A program made the translations under genes and the position numbers. A DNA stretch of 35,647 nt from CAZKVJ01 sp964556225 (lineage in GTDB: Bacteria > Actinomycetota > Acidimicrobiia > Acidimicrobiales > Ilumatobacteraceae), in NCBI GenBank assembly GCA_964556225.1, contig CAZKVJ010000027.1:1-35647 (forward strand), written 5' to 3'. The notes below the pieces were generated by a model. It did no database searches. It was not told the DNA's origin and was given only the letters and a program-made list of their open reading frames with translations. Below are positions 6,555 through 14,606 of the stretch, piece by piece (within the stretch, counting starts at the first letter, position 1; every line of letters starts with the position of its first letter).

Positions 6555-7429
6555 TGGGTCAGAAGGTCAACCCCTACGGCTTCCGCCTCGGTGTCACCAC
6601 CGACTGGAAGAGCCGCTGGTTCAGCGATCGCGAGTACAAGGACTACCTCACCGAGGACTGGAAGATCCGTGACTACATCATGGGTCTGCTGCCCGAGGCG
6701 GCGATCAGCCGCATCGAGGTCGAGCGCACCCGTGACAAGGTTCGCGTCGACGTGCACACCGCTCGCCCGGGCATCGTCATCGGCCGTCGTGGCGCCAAGG
6801 CCGACGAGCTGCGCGCCGGGCTCACCAAGATCACCGGCAACCCGCGCGTGCAGCTGAACATCGTCGAGATCAAGCAGCCCGAGCTCGACGCGGCGCTCAT
6901 CGCCCAGGGCGTCGCCGACCAGCTCGCCAACCGGATCGCGTTCCGCCGCGCCATGAAGCGGGCCGTGCAGAACGCCCAGAAGGCCGGCGCCCTCGGCATC
7001 CGGGTGCAGACCTCGGGCCGCCTCGGCGGAGCCGAGATGAGCCGCCGCGAGTGGTACCGCGAGGGCCGCGTGCCCCTGCAGACCCTCCGGGCCGACATCG
7101 ACTACGGCTTCCGCGAGGCCCGCACCGGCAGCGGCCGGGTCGGCGTGAAGGTGTGGCTCTACAAGGGCGACATCCTCCCGTACAAGGCGCAGGGCGAGGA
7201 CAAGATCTCCCGCGAGGCCGCCATGGCCGTCGGCGAGACGTCCGGTCAGGCCCGCCGGGTCGTGTCGTCCGCCGCTCGGCGCCGGGCCGAGGAGGCCGAG
7301 CCGGAGGCGGCGCCGCTGCTGAAGGAGGCCGACCCGGAGCTCGAGCGCCTGCTGGCCGAGGAAGAGGACATCGAGCGCCGCATCCACGAGTCGCACGAGA
7401 CGCCGCACTTCCGCGGCAACGAGGACTGA
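6554..7429 (+). CDS. rpsC: 30S ribosomal protein S3 with acidic C-terminal tail
   Basis: The protein has 291 residues. It starts MGQKVNPYGFRLGV. The KH domain carries GIVIGRRGAKADELR (about 73-87) and the C-terminal S3 domain ends near DILPYKAQGEDK. About 75 further residues rich in Glu, Ala and Arg follow, longer than the short tail of E. coli S3 (about 233 residues). S3 lies at the mRNA entry channel and helps unwind mRNA. The ATG overlaps the rplV stop (TGATG). The same frame is open upstream within rplV but carries no S3 sequence there. Confidence 0.96.
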   Translation: MGQKVNPYGFRLGVTTDWKSRWFSDREYKDYLTEDWKIRDYIMGLLPEAAISRIEVERTRDKVRVDVHTARPGIVIGRRGAKADELRAGLTKITGNPRVQLNIVEIKQPELDAALIAQGVADQLANRIAFRRAMKRAVQNAQKAGALGIRVQTSGRLGGAEMSRREWYREGRVPLQTLRADIDYGFREARTGSGRVGVKVWLYKGDILPYKAQGEDKISREAAMAVGETSGQARRVVSSAARRRAEEAEPEAAPLLKEADPELERLLAEEEDIERRIHESHETPHFRGNED

Positions 7430-7435
7430 TCCGCC

Positions 7436-7852
7436 ATGTTGATGCCACGCAAGGTCAAGCACCGCAAGGTCCAGCGCGGTCGCACCAAGGGCATGGCCAA
7501 GGGTGCCAGCTCACTCGCGTTCGGCGAGTACGGCATCCAGGCCCTCGAGCCCGGCTGGATCACCGCCCGCCAGATCGAGGCGGCCCGTATCGCCATGACC
7601 CGCCACATCCGCCGTGGCGGCAAGGTCTGGATCAACGTGTTCCCGGACAAGCCGGTCACCAAGAAGCCGGCCGAGACCCGCATGGGCTCGGGCAAGGGCA
7701 ACCCGGAGTTCTGGGTTGCGGTCGTCAAGCCCGGCCGGATCCTGTTCGAGCTGTCGTACCCGAACCCCGAGACCGCTCGGGCGGCCATGGAGCGCGCCGT
7801 GCAGAAGCTGCCGATCAAGGCGCGGGTCATCTCCCGCGAGGAGGCGATCTGA
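7436..7852 (+). CDS. rplP: 50S ribosomal protein L16
   Basis: The protein has 138 residues, typical for L16. It carries MPRKVKHRKVQRGR, the loop segment GGKVWINVFPDKPVTKKPAETRMG split across about 60-83, and GNPEFWVAVVKPGRILFEL. L16 organises the A-site side of the 50S subunit and is a late assembly protein. The ATG at 7436 gives MLMPRK; a second ATG at 7442 would remove two residues. It sits 6 nt after rpsC. Confidence 0.97.
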   Translation: MLMPRKVKHRKVQRGRTKGMAKGASSLAFGEYGIQALEPGWITARQIEAARIAMTRHIRRGGKVWINVFPDKPVTKKPAETRMGSGKGNPEFWVAVVKPGRILFELSYPNPETARAAMERAVQKLPIKARVISREEAI

Positions 7853-7853
7853 C

Positions 7854-8072
7854 ATGGCTCGCAAGAACGCCGAGCTGCGCGAGCTCGACCTGCCGGCACT
7901 GGTGGAGGAGCTGCGGGCCACCAAGCAGGAGGCGCTGAACCTGCGCTTCCGCAACGCCACCGGCCAGCTCGACAACACCGCCGAGATCACGCGGGTGCGC
8001 CGTCAGATCGCCCGCATCAACACCCTCATCCGCCAGCGCGAGATCGCGGCGGCCGAGGCCATTGGGAAGTGA
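7854..8072 (+). CDS. rpmC: 50S ribosomal protein L29
   Basis: The protein has 72 residues, a compact all-helical L29 with ELRELDLPALVEELRATKQEALNLRFRNATGQL followed by the conserved basic helix RVRRQIARINTLIRQRE (given here in two parts, about 8-40 and 47-63). It lies at the tunnel exit next to L23. The ATG follows the rplP stop by one base. The stop overlaps the GTG of rpsQ by 4 nt. Confidence 0.96.
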   Translation: MARKNAELRELDLPALVEELRATKQEALNLRFRNATGQLDNTAEITRVRRQIARINTLIRQREIAAAEAIGK

Positions 8073-8344
8073 GTGAGATGTCCGAAGTCGCCGAGCGCGC
8101 CGCCCGCAAGGTCCGTGACGGGGTGGTCGTGTCGTCCAAGATGGACAAGACCGCCGTGGTCGCCGTGGTCGAGCGGGTGCGCCACCCGAAGTACGCCAAG
8201 TTCGTGCTCCGCACGAAGAAGCTCTACGCCCACGACGAGGCGAACGACGTGCAGGTGGGCGACCGCGTGCGCGTGATGGAGACCCGCCCGATGTCGAAGC
8301 AGAAGCGCTGGCGCGTCGTGGAGATCCTGGAGCGTGCCCGATGA
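8069..8344 (+). CDS. rpsQ: 30S ribosomal protein S17
   Basis: The protein has 91 residues with an OB-fold pattern: KVRDGVVVSSKMDKTAVV, then HPKYAKFVLRTKKLYAHDE and VGDRVRVMETRPMSKQKRWRV. S17 is a primary 16S rRNA binder. I chose the GTG at 8069 because it overlaps the rpmC stop (GTGA). An ATG at 8078 would give 88 residues and is an equally possible start. The stop overlaps rplN (ATGA). Confidence 0.95.
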   Translation: MSEMSEVAERAARKVRDGVVVSSKMDKTAVVAVVERVRHPKYAKFVLRTKKLYAHDEANDVQVGDRVRVMETRPMSKQKRWRVVEILERAR

Positions 8345-8709
8345 TCCAGCAGGAGTCGCGCCTGCGCGTCGCCGACAACAGCGGGGCGAAGGAGGTGCTC
8401 GTCATCAAGGTGCTCGGTGGCACACGCCGCCGCTACGCCTCGATCGGCGACATCTTCATCGCCACCGTGAAGGACGCGATCCCGGGCGCCGCAGTGAAGA
8501 AGGGCGACGTCGTGAAGTGCGTGGTCGTGCGCACGAAGAAGGAGAAGCGTCGCCCGGACGGCAGCTACATCCGCTTCGACGAGAACGCGGCGGTGCTCAT
8601 CAAGGACGACATGACCCCGCGCGGCACGCGCATCTTCGGCCCGGTGGGCCGTGAGCTGCGCGACAAGCGGTTCATGCGGATCGTGTCCCTGGCCCCGGAG
8701 GTGCTCTGA
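8341..8709 (+). CDS. rplN: 50S ribosomal protein L14
   Basis: The protein has 122 residues, the invariant L14 length. It carries MIQQESRLRVADNSGAKEV at the N-terminus, the central GDVVKCVVVRTKKEKRRPDG and the end FMRIVSLAPEVL. L14 forms an intersubunit bridge and is the docking site of the silencing factor RsfS. The ATG overlaps the rpsQ stop by 4 nt. Confidence 0.98.
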   Translation: MIQQESRLRVADNSGAKEVLVIKVLGGTRRRYASIGDIFIATVKDAIPGAAVKKGDVVKCVVVRTKKEKRRPDGSYIRFDENAAVLIKDDMTPRGTRIFGPVGRELRDKRFMRIVSLAPEVL

Positions 8710-8711
8710 CC

Positions 8712-9017
8712 ATGAAGCTGCGCAAGGGCGACCGCGTGGTGGTCATCGCCGGCAAGGACAAGGGCGCCGAGGGTGAGGTGCTGACGGTCCTGCCGAAGGA
8801 GAACAAGGTCATCGTGTCCGGCGTCAACATCGCCAAGCGGCACACGAAGGCGCGCTCGGCCCAGACGCCGGGCGGCATCATCGACAAGGACATGCCCATC
8901 GAGGCCAGCAACGTGATGCTGGTGCACAAGGGCAAGCCCACTCGCGTCGGGTACCGGATCGAGTCCGACGGCACCAAGGTGCGCGTCGCCAAGCGCACCG
9001 GTGAGGTGATCTCATGA
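8712..9017 (+). CDS. rplX: 50S ribosomal protein L24
   Basis: The protein has 101 residues. The KOW motif KGDRVVVIAGKDKGAEGEV occupies about 5-23, followed by VIVSGVNIAKRHTK. L24 is one of the two initiators of 50S assembly and later sits near the tunnel exit. The start lies 2 nt after rplN. The stop overlaps rplE (ATGA). Confidence 0.97.
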   Translation: MKLRKGDRVVVIAGKDKGAEGEVLTVLPKENKVIVSGVNIAKRHTKARSAQTPGGIIDKDMPIEASNVMLVHKGKPTRVGYRIESDGTKVRVAKRTGEVIS

Positions 9018-9667
9018 GCACCGCGACTGCGACCAGCCCGCGGCTCAAGCAGAAGTACGACGCCGAGGTCCGTCAGGCACTGATGGAGCGCCTCGAGCTC
9101 ACCAACGTCATGCAGGTGCCGCGCTTCGAGAAGATCGTCGTGAACATGGGTGTCGGCAAGGCCACGCAGCAGCCGTCGCTGCTCGAGGGGGCCGTCGCCG
9201 ACCTGACCCGGATCACCGGCCAGAAGCCGATCGTCACCAAGGCCAAGTCGTCCATCGCCGGCTTCAAGCTCCGCGAGGGGCAGTCGATCGGCTGCAAGGT
9301 CACCCTGCGGGGCGACCGGATGTGGGAGTTCTTCGACCGGGTCCTGTCCGTCGCCATCCCGCGCATCCGTGACTTCCGCGGGCTGAAGGCGACGTCCTGG
9401 GACGGCCGGGGCAACTACACGTTCGGTCTCGACGACCAGACCGTGTTCCCCGAGATCGACTACGACAAGGTCGACACGCTGAGAGGCATGGACATCACGA
9501 TCGTCACGACGGCGCTCGACGACGAGGGCGGCAAGGCGCTCCTCGAGGCGTTCGGCTTCCCGTTCAAGCGAGGTGGCGAGGATCTCGGCCTCGAACCCCA
9601 GAAGGTCAGGCGTCGCGGCCAGGTCCGCGGTGGCAAGGGCGTCAAGCCCGCCAAGAGGAAGAAGTGA
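9014..9667 (+). CDS. rplE: 50S ribosomal protein L5 with extended ends
   Basis: The protein has 217 residues, against the usual 179-187. The L5 core includes NVMQVPRFEKIVVNMGVGKA, TKAKSSIAGFKLREGQ and the central loop SVAIPRIRDFRGL, and ends near LEAFGFPFKRG. A tail of about 26 residues, rich in Lys, Arg and Gly, follows. L5 binds 5S rRNA and contacts P-site tRNA and S13. The tail resembles an additional RNA-binding extension. The ATG overlaps the rplX stop. Confidence 0.95.
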   Translation: MSTATATSPRLKQKYDAEVRQALMERLELTNVMQVPRFEKIVVNMGVGKATQQPSLLEGAVADLTRITGQKPIVTKAKSSIAGFKLREGQSIGCKVTLRGDRMWEFFDRVLSVAIPRIRDFRGLKATSWDGRGNYTFGLDDQTVFPEIDYDKVDTLRGMDITIVTTALDDEGGKALLEAFGFPFKRGGEDLGLEPQKVRRRGQVRGGKGVKPAKRKK

Positions 9668-9680
9668 GGGCAGGAAGCCA

Positions 9681-9866
9681 ATGGCCAAGAAGGCGTTGAT
9701 CATCAAGGCGAGCCGCACCCCGAAGTACAAGGTGCGCGCCTACACGCGCTGCCGTCGCTGCGGGCGACCCCGCTCCGTGTACCGCAAGTTCGGCCTCTGC
9801 CGGGTGTGCCTGCGCGAGCTGGTGCACGCCGGCGAGATCCCCGGTGTGACGAAGGCGAGCTGGTGA
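9681..9866 (+). CDS. rpsZ: 30S ribosomal protein S14, zinc-binding type Z
   Basis: The protein has 61 residues, the short form of S14. Four cysteines, Cys24, Cys27, Cys40 and Cys43 (CRRC and CRVC), make a zinc ribbon. It ends GEIPGVTKASW, as in other type Z proteins. S14 is in the head of the 30S subunit. Many actinobacteria also encode a zinc-free S14 elsewhere for zinc starvation, not visible here. AGGAAG precedes the ATG. Confidence 0.97.
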   Translation: MAKKALIIKASRTPKYKVRAYTRCRRCGRPRSVYRKFGLCRVCLRELVHAGEIPGVTKASW

Positions 9867-9873
9867 GGACGAG

Positions 9874-10275
9874 ATGCTGACGGATCCCATCGCCGACATG
9901 CTGACCCGCATCCGCAACGCCAACGTGGCGATGCACGACGAGGTTCGCATGCCCGCGTCCAAGCAGAAGGTGGCACTGGCGAAGGTCCTCGAGGCCGAGG
10001 GCTACATCGCCGGGTTCTCCGTTGCCCCCGCCCCCCACGGGCCGGGCGATGTGCTCACCATCCAGATGAAGTACTCGTCCGATCGTGCCCGCACGATCTC
10101 CGGGCTGAAGCGGGTGTCGAAGCCCGGCCTGCGGGTGTACCGCAACGCCGGCTCGGTGCCGCGGGTGCTCGGTGGTCTGGGCGTGGCCGTGCTGTCGACC
10201 AGCCAGGGGCTGATGTCCGACCGCGAGGCGCGCAAGCGCCACGTGGGCGGCGAGGTCCTCTGCTACGTGTGGTGA
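9874..10275 (+). CDS. rpsH: 30S ribosomal protein S8
   Basis: The protein has 133 residues. It opens MLTDPIADMLTRIRNAN and closes with GLMSDREARKRHVGGEV and CYVW, both diagnostic of S8. S8 binds helix 21 of 16S rRNA, and in E. coli it represses the spc operon by binding mRNA near rplE. GTGAGGACGAG before the ATG supplies a Shine-Dalgarno sequence. Confidence 0.98.
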   Translation: MLTDPIADMLTRIRNANVAMHDEVRMPASKQKVALAKVLEAEGYIAGFSVAPAPHGPGDVLTIQMKYSSDRARTISGLKRVSKPGLRVYRNAGSVPRVLGGLGVAVLSTSQGLMSDREARKRHVGGEVLCYVW

Positions 10276-10287
10276 GGAAGGCCCGAC

Positions 10288-10830
10288 ATGTCGCGAATCG
10301 GTAAGACCCCCATCGCCGTGCCGAGCGGTGTCGACGTGCAGATCGCCGGCGGCACCGTCACCGTGAAGGGCCCCAAGGGCACGCTGAGCCGGGACATCCC
10401 CGGCGAGATCACCGTCCGCCAGGAGGAGGGCACCCTCCTCGTCGAGCGCCCCGACGACGAGCGCCAGAACCGTTCGCTGCACGGCCTCACCCGCACGCTC
10501 GTGAGCAACATGGTCGTGGGGGTCACGGACGGCTTCACCAAGGAGCTCGAGATCATCGGCGTCGGCTACCGCGCCGAGGCGCTCGGTCCTGCGTCGCTGC
10601 GCCTGGCGCTCGGCTTCTCGCACCCCGTCGTGGTCGAGGCACCCGAGGGCATCACCTTCGAGGTGCCGGCGCCCACCCGCATCGTCGTGCGTGGCATCGA
10701 CAAGGAGCGCGTCGGCCAGGTGGCCGCCAACATCCGGTCCATCCGCAAGCCGGAGCCCTACAAGGGCAAGGGCGTTCGGTACCTGGGCGAGAAGGTGCTG
10801 CGCAAGGCCGGCAAGACCGGCAAGAAGTGA
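10288..10830 (+). CDS. rplF: 50S ribosomal protein L6
   Basis: The protein has 180 residues with the two repeated L6 domains. The N-terminus is MSRIGKTPIAVPSGVDV and the conserved C-terminal motif is EPYKGKGVRYLGE (about 152-164). L6 lies near the sarcin-ricin loop at the GTPase-factor binding region. GAGGAAGG lies a good distance before the ATG. Confidence 0.98.
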   Translation: MSRIGKTPIAVPSGVDVQIAGGTVTVKGPKGTLSRDIPGEITVRQEEGTLLVERPDDERQNRSLHGLTRTLVSNMVVGVTDGFTKELEIIGVGYRAEALGPASLRLALGFSHPVVVEAPEGITFEVPAPTRIVVRGIDKERVGQVAANIRSIRKPEPYKGKGVRYLGEKVLRKAGKTGKK

Positions 10831-10840
10831 GGAACAGGTC

Positions 10841-11209
10841 ATGAGCAACATGTCCCAGGCCCGCCGCGAGGGCCGGTTGCGCCGGCACCGCCGGGTGCGC
10901 AAGAAGATCCACGGCACCGCGTCGCGCCCCCGCCTGGCGGTGTTCCGCTCGAACAAGCACCTCGTCATGCAGGTGATCGACGACGAGGCCGGCCGCACGC
11001 TGGCCGCGGCGTCCACGCTCGAAGCCGAGCAGCGCTCGCAGGGCAGCGGCTCCACCGTCGCCGCGGCGGCGCGTGTCGGTTCGCTCGTGGCCGAGCGGGC
11101 CAAGGCGGCCGGAGTGTCCCAGGTGGTGTTCGACCGCGGTGGGTTCCTCTACCACGGTCGGGTGGCGGCGGCGGCCGACGCTGCCCGTGAGGCAGGTCTG
11201 GAGTTCTGA
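10841..11209 (+). CDS. rplR: 50S ribosomal protein L18
   Basis: The protein has 122 residues. It has a basic N-terminal arm (RREGRLRRHRRVRKKIHG), then RPRLAVFRSNKHLVMQVIDD and the end FDRGGFLYHGRVAAAADAAREAGLEF split over about 97-122. L18 binds 5S rRNA with L5. GAGGAA lies 6 nt before the ATG; an internal ATG at 10850 is less well placed. The stop overlaps rpsE (TGATG). Confidence 0.97.
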   Translation: MSNMSQARREGRLRRHRRVRKKIHGTASRPRLAVFRSNKHLVMQVIDDEAGRTLAAASTLEAEQRSQGSGSTVAAAARVGSLVAERAKAAGVSQVVFDRGGFLYHGRVAAAADAAREAGLEF

Positions 11210-11790
11210 TGTCCAACACTTCGAGCTACTCGAGCGCCACCACTGACGCGAGCGGACTTCGCGAGTCGCGGGTGATCGCCATCAACCGGGTCGCCAAGGT
11301 CGTCAAGGGCGGCCGCCGCTTCTCGTTCACCGCCCTCGTGGTGGTGGGCGACGGCAACGGCCGCGTCGGCCTGGGGTACGGCAAGGCCAAGGAGGTGCCC
11401 CTCGCCATCCAGAAGGGCACCGAGGAGGCCAAGCGCAACCTGTTCTCGGTGCCGCTGGCCGGTTCCACCATCACCCACCCGGTGCTCGGTGAGATGGGCG
11501 CCGGCCGGGTGCTGCTGAAGCCGGCTGCCCCCGGTACCGGCGTGATCGCCGGTGGTGCTGCCCGGGCCATCCTCGAGGAGGCCGGGATCCACGACGTGCT
11601 GGCCAAGTCGCTCGGCTCGTCGAACCACATCAACGTCGCCCGCGCCACCATCGCCGGCCTGAAGGCGCTGCAGCGTCCCGACGAGGTGGCCAAGCGTCGG
11701 GGCCTGCCCGCCGACTCGTTCGTCCCGAAGGGCCTGTTGCGCGCCTACACCGAGCGCGAGCGGGCCGTCGCCGCAGGAGAGAGCCACTGA
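11209..11790 (+). CDS. rpsE: 30S ribosomal protein S5
   Basis: The protein has 193 residues. The N-terminal RNA-binding part is NRVAKVVKGGRRFSFTALVV and GLGYGKAKEVPLAI, followed by the S5 C-terminal domain with GGAARAILEEAGIHDVL and SLGSSNHINVARATI. S5 sits at the mRNA entry tunnel beside S3 and S4 and affects decoding fidelity. A serine- and threonine-rich lead of about 20 residues precedes the conserved part. One-base overlaps join it to rplR and rpmD. Confidence 0.97.
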   Translation: MSNTSSYSSATTDASGLRESRVIAINRVAKVVKGGRRFSFTALVVVGDGNGRVGLGYGKAKEVPLAIQKGTEEAKRNLFSVPLAGSTITHPVLGEMGAGRVLLKPAAPGTGVIAGGAARAILEEAGIHDVLAKSLGSSNHINVARATIAGLKALQRPDEVAKRRGLPADSFVPKGLLRAYTERERAVAAGESH

Positions 11791-12002
11791 TGGCCACCGA
11801 GCGCACCCCGTCAGCGGGGACCATCACCGTCACGCAGGTCCGATCCAAGATCGGCGCCAAGCCCAAGGCCGTCGGCACGCTGCGCGCGCTCGGCCTCGGG
11901 AAGATCGGCGACACGAACACCCTGCCCGACCGTCCTGAGATCCGCGGGATGATCGCCCGCGTGCCCCACCTCGTCGAGGTGGAGGAGAACGCCGGGGCCT
12001 GA
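11790..12002 (+). CDS. rpmD: 50S ribosomal protein L30
   Basis: The protein has 70 residues, slightly longer than the usual 60. The family core is ITVTQVRSKIGAKPKAVGTL and RALGLGKIGDTNTLPD. L30 is a small 50S protein near the central protuberance. The A of the ATG is the last base of the rpsE stop (TGATG). It occupies the conserved rpsE-rpmD-rplO place. Confidence 0.95.
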   Translation: MATERTPSAGTITVTQVRSKIGAKPKAVGTLRALGLGKIGDTNTLPDRPEIRGMIARVPHLVEVEENAGA

Positions 12003-12025
12003 GCGCCCCAGAAAGTTGGAGAACG

Positions 12026-12514
12026 ATGCGAGTCGACGAGCTCTCCCCGGCGCCTGGCGCCACCCGGCGCAAGAAGCGGGTTGCGCGCGGCATCGGCGGC
12101 CGTGGCGGCAAGACCGCTGGCCGCGGCACGAAGGGCCAGCACGCCCGCAACACCGTGGCCCCCGGCTTCGAGGGTGGCCAGATGCCGATCAAGCAGCGGG
12201 TGCCGAAGCTGAAGGGGTTCAACAACCCGTTCCGCATCGAGTACCAGGCCATCAACCTCGACACGCTCGCCCGCCTCGAGGAGGCCGAGGTCACCCCCGA
12301 GGTCCTCGCCGCCCACGGGCTCGCGCACAAGGGGGCGCTCATCAAGGTGCTCGCTCGGGGCGAGATCGGGCGCTCCGTCGCGGTCTCGGTCCACGCCGTG
12401 TCGAAGGCTGCTGAAGCGGCCATCGTGGCGGCAGGGGGTAGCGTGACGATCCTGCCCCTGCCCTACAAGTCCGGCCGGCCCCCGGCCCGTGGCAACCAGT
12501 TCACGAACCGCTGA
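12026..12514 (+). CDS. rplO: 50S ribosomal protein L15
   Basis: The protein has 162 residues. The glycine-rich basic N-terminus (GIGGRGGKTAGRGTKGQHAR, about 23-42) and the following EGGQMPIKQRVPKLKGF are typical of L15. L15 is a late-binding 50S protein that threads into 23S rRNA. A TTGGAGAA Shine-Dalgarno sequence precedes the ATG. As usual, secY follows. Confidence 0.97.
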   Translation: MRVDELSPAPGATRRKKRVARGIGGRGGKTAGRGTKGQHARNTVAPGFEGGQMPIKQRVPKLKGFNNPFRIEYQAINLDTLARLEEAEVTPEVLAAHGLAHKGALIKVLARGEIGRSVAVSVHAVSKAAEAAIVAAGGSVTILPLPYKSGRPPARGNQFTNR

Positions 12515-12586
12515 TCCACCGACCGCTGATCCCGGTCCGCCGGTGACGGCGGCCGCCCGGCCCCCGGCCCGACCCAGGAGACCCCC

Positions 12587-13906
12587 GTGCTGTCGAACCT
12601 GAAGAACATCTTCAAGGTCGAGGACCTGCGGAACAAGATCTTCTTCCTGCTCGCCATGATCGCGGTGTACCGCCTCGGCACGGCGATCCGGGTGCCGGGC
12701 GTGGACGGTCAGGCCATCCGCCAGCTGCGAGAGGCGGCCCAGAGCCAGGGTGCCCTCGGCTTCTTGAACCTGTTCTCCGGCGGTGCTTTCGCCAGCTTCT
12801 CGATCTTCGCGCTCGGGATCATGCCCTACATCACGGCCAGCATCATCATGCAGGTCCTCACCGTGGTGGTCCCCAAGCTCGAGGAATGGCAGCAGATGGG
12901 GGCGGTCGGGCAGCGCAAGATCACCCAGACCACCCGCTACCTGGCGCTCGGCATCGCTATGTTGCAGGGCGCCGGGCTCACGTTCATCTTCGGCCAGGGC
13001 CGGGGCTCGGCGTTCTTCGGTGCATCGCAGAACGCGCCGGACGTCGTGCTGCTCGACCCGTTCATGCCGCGGGCGCTCATCGTGATCCTCTCGCTGGTCA
13101 CCGGCACGGCGGTCCTGATGTGGATCGGCGAGATGATCAGCCAGCGCGGCATCGGCAACGGCATGTCGATGCTGATCTTCGCCAGCGTCGTGTCCGACCT
13201 GCCGTACAACTACTACTCGATCCTCCAGGACAAGAAGGTCGTCGCCTTCGTCGTGCTGATCGCGATCTCCGTCGCCATCCTGGTCGCCGTCGTGCGCGTC
13301 GACCTCGGCCAGCGGCGCATCCCGGTGCAGTTCGCCAAGCGGGTCGTCGGGCGGCGGATGTACGGCGGCCAGAGCACCTACATCCCCCTGAAGGTCAACC
13401 AGAGCGGTGTCGTCCCGATCATCTTCGCCAGCTCCGTGCTGCTGCTGCCCGTGCTGCTGTCCAACGTGCTCGGCAGCGGGGAGGGGTGGCGGGGCAGCCT
13501 GGCCGAGATCGTCGACCAGTACCTCGTCAACAGCCGCAACCTCGTCTACATGACGCTGTTCGCCCTGCTGATCGTGGCGTTCGCCTACTTCTACAACTCC
13601 ATCGCGTTCGATCCGGTCCGCCAGGCCGACCAGCTCCGCCGCCAAGGCGGGTTCATCCCGGGGATCCGGCCCGGTCCGCAGACGGAGCGGTTCCTCGCCA
13701 AGGTGGTGAACCGCATCACCCTGCCGGGCGCGCTGTTCATCGCGTTCATCGCCATCCTGCCCTACATCGTGCTGTGGGCCGCCGACGTGCAGTCCTTCCC
13801 CTTCGCCGGGACGACCGTGCTCATCGCCGTCGGTGTGGCCCTCGAGCTCATGCGCCAGATCGACGGCCAGCTCATGCTGCGGAACTACGAGGGCTTCTTG
13901 AAGTGA
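12587..13906 (+). CDS. secY: Protein translocase subunit SecY
   Basis: The protein has 439 residues, standard for SecY, with about ten hydrophobic helices. They begin with KIFFLLAMIAVYRLGT (about 18-33) and include the conserved ALGIMPYITASIIMQ and WIGEMISQRGIGNGMSM. SecY is the channel through which Sec substrates cross or enter the membrane, with SecE and SecG. The GTG start has CAGGAG 6 nt upstream. The 72-nt gap after rplO is very GC-rich; I see no clear promoter in it. Confidence 0.98.
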   Translation: MLSNLKNIFKVEDLRNKIFFLLAMIAVYRLGTAIRVPGVDGQAIRQLREAAQSQGALGFLNLFSGGAFASFSIFALGIMPYITASIIMQVLTVVVPKLEEWQQMGAVGQRKITQTTRYLALGIAMLQGAGLTFIFGQGRGSAFFGASQNAPDVVLLDPFMPRALIVILSLVTGTAVLMWIGEMISQRGIGNGMSMLIFASVVSDLPYNYYSILQDKKVVAFVVLIAISVAILVAVVRVDLGQRRIPVQFAKRVVGRRMYGGQSTYIPLKVNQSGVVPIIFASSVLLLPVLLSNVLGSGEGWRGSLAEIVDQYLVNSRNLVYMTLFALLIVAFAYFYNSIAFDPVRQADQLRRQGGFIPGIRPGPQTERFLAKVVNRITLPGALFIAFIAILPYIVLWAADVQSFPFAGTTVLIAVGVALELMRQIDGQLMLRNYEGFLK

Positions 13907-13943
13907 GCGCCGCCCGTCGCGTGGGCGGGTGTGGGAGCGGTCG

Positions 13944-14606
13944 ATGATCCCTGGGGCACGCCTCGTCATCCTCGGTCGGCAGGGGGCCGGCAAGGGCACG
14001 CAGTGCGTCCGCCTCTCGCGCCACTACGTGGTGCCGCACATCTCCACCGGCGACATGCTGCGCGCCGCCGTGCGCGAGGGCACCGAGCTGGGAGCGATGG
14101 CCAAGGCGGTGATGGATGCGGGCGGGCTGGTGAGCGACGAGATCATGGTCGGCGTGGTGCGCCAGCGCCTCGAGCGAGACGACGCCCGTACCCGGGGCTA
14201 CATCCTCGACGGCTTCCCGCGCACCGTGAACCAGGCCGAGGCGCTCGATCGCATCACGCACGAGCGCCCACTCGAGGCCTGCATCGACCTGAGCGTCCCG
14301 CGCGAGCTGGTGCTGAAGCGGATCTCGTCGCGCCGGGTGTGCCAGGACTGCGGCACCAACTACACCGCCACCGGCCACGAGCGTGAGCCCTGGATCTGCG
14401 ACGTGTGCGGCGGCGATGTCGTGCAGCGCGACGACGACACCCCGGAGGCCGTGAGCCGGCGCCTCGACCTGTACGAGACGCAGACGGCGCCGCTGATCGA
14501 CTACTACCAGCGTGACGGCCGCCTCGCCGTCGTCGACGGGGTCGGCCACCCCGATGCTGTGTTCGCCCGCCTGACCGCCGTGGTCGACAGCCGTCGCCGC
14601 CGCTGA
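13944..14606 (+). CDS. adk: Adenylate kinase with zinc-type LID
   Basis: The protein has 220 residues and interconverts ATP plus AMP with 2 ADP. The P-loop is GRQGAGKGTQ (11-20), with GDMLR and GYILDGFPRT for AMP binding. A long LID carries Cys133, Cys136, Cys152 and Cys155 (CQDC and CDVC), the zinc ribbon of many adenylate kinases; the short mycobacterial enzyme lacks it. The ATG at 13944 is preceded by GGGAG; a GTG at 13929 would add five residues. It ends in four arginines. It overlaps map by TGATG. Confidence 0.96.
   Translation: MIPGARLVILGRQGAGKGTQCVRLSRHYVVPHISTGDMLRAAVREGTELGAMAKAVMDAGGLVSDEIMVGVVRQRLERDDARTRGYILDGFPRTVNQAEALDRITHERPLEACIDLSVPRELVLKRISSRRVCQDCGTNYTATGHEREPWICDVCGGDVVQRDDDTPEAVSRRLDLYETQTAPLIDYYQRDGRLAVVDGVGHPDAVFARLTAVVDSRRRR

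Noticed and set aside
11630..13999. Open frame of 789 codons on the minus strand opposite rpsE-secY
   Set aside because: It is antisense to rpsE, rpmD, rplO and secY. The product is low-complexity His/Asp/Gly/Arg sequence typical of high-GC shadows.
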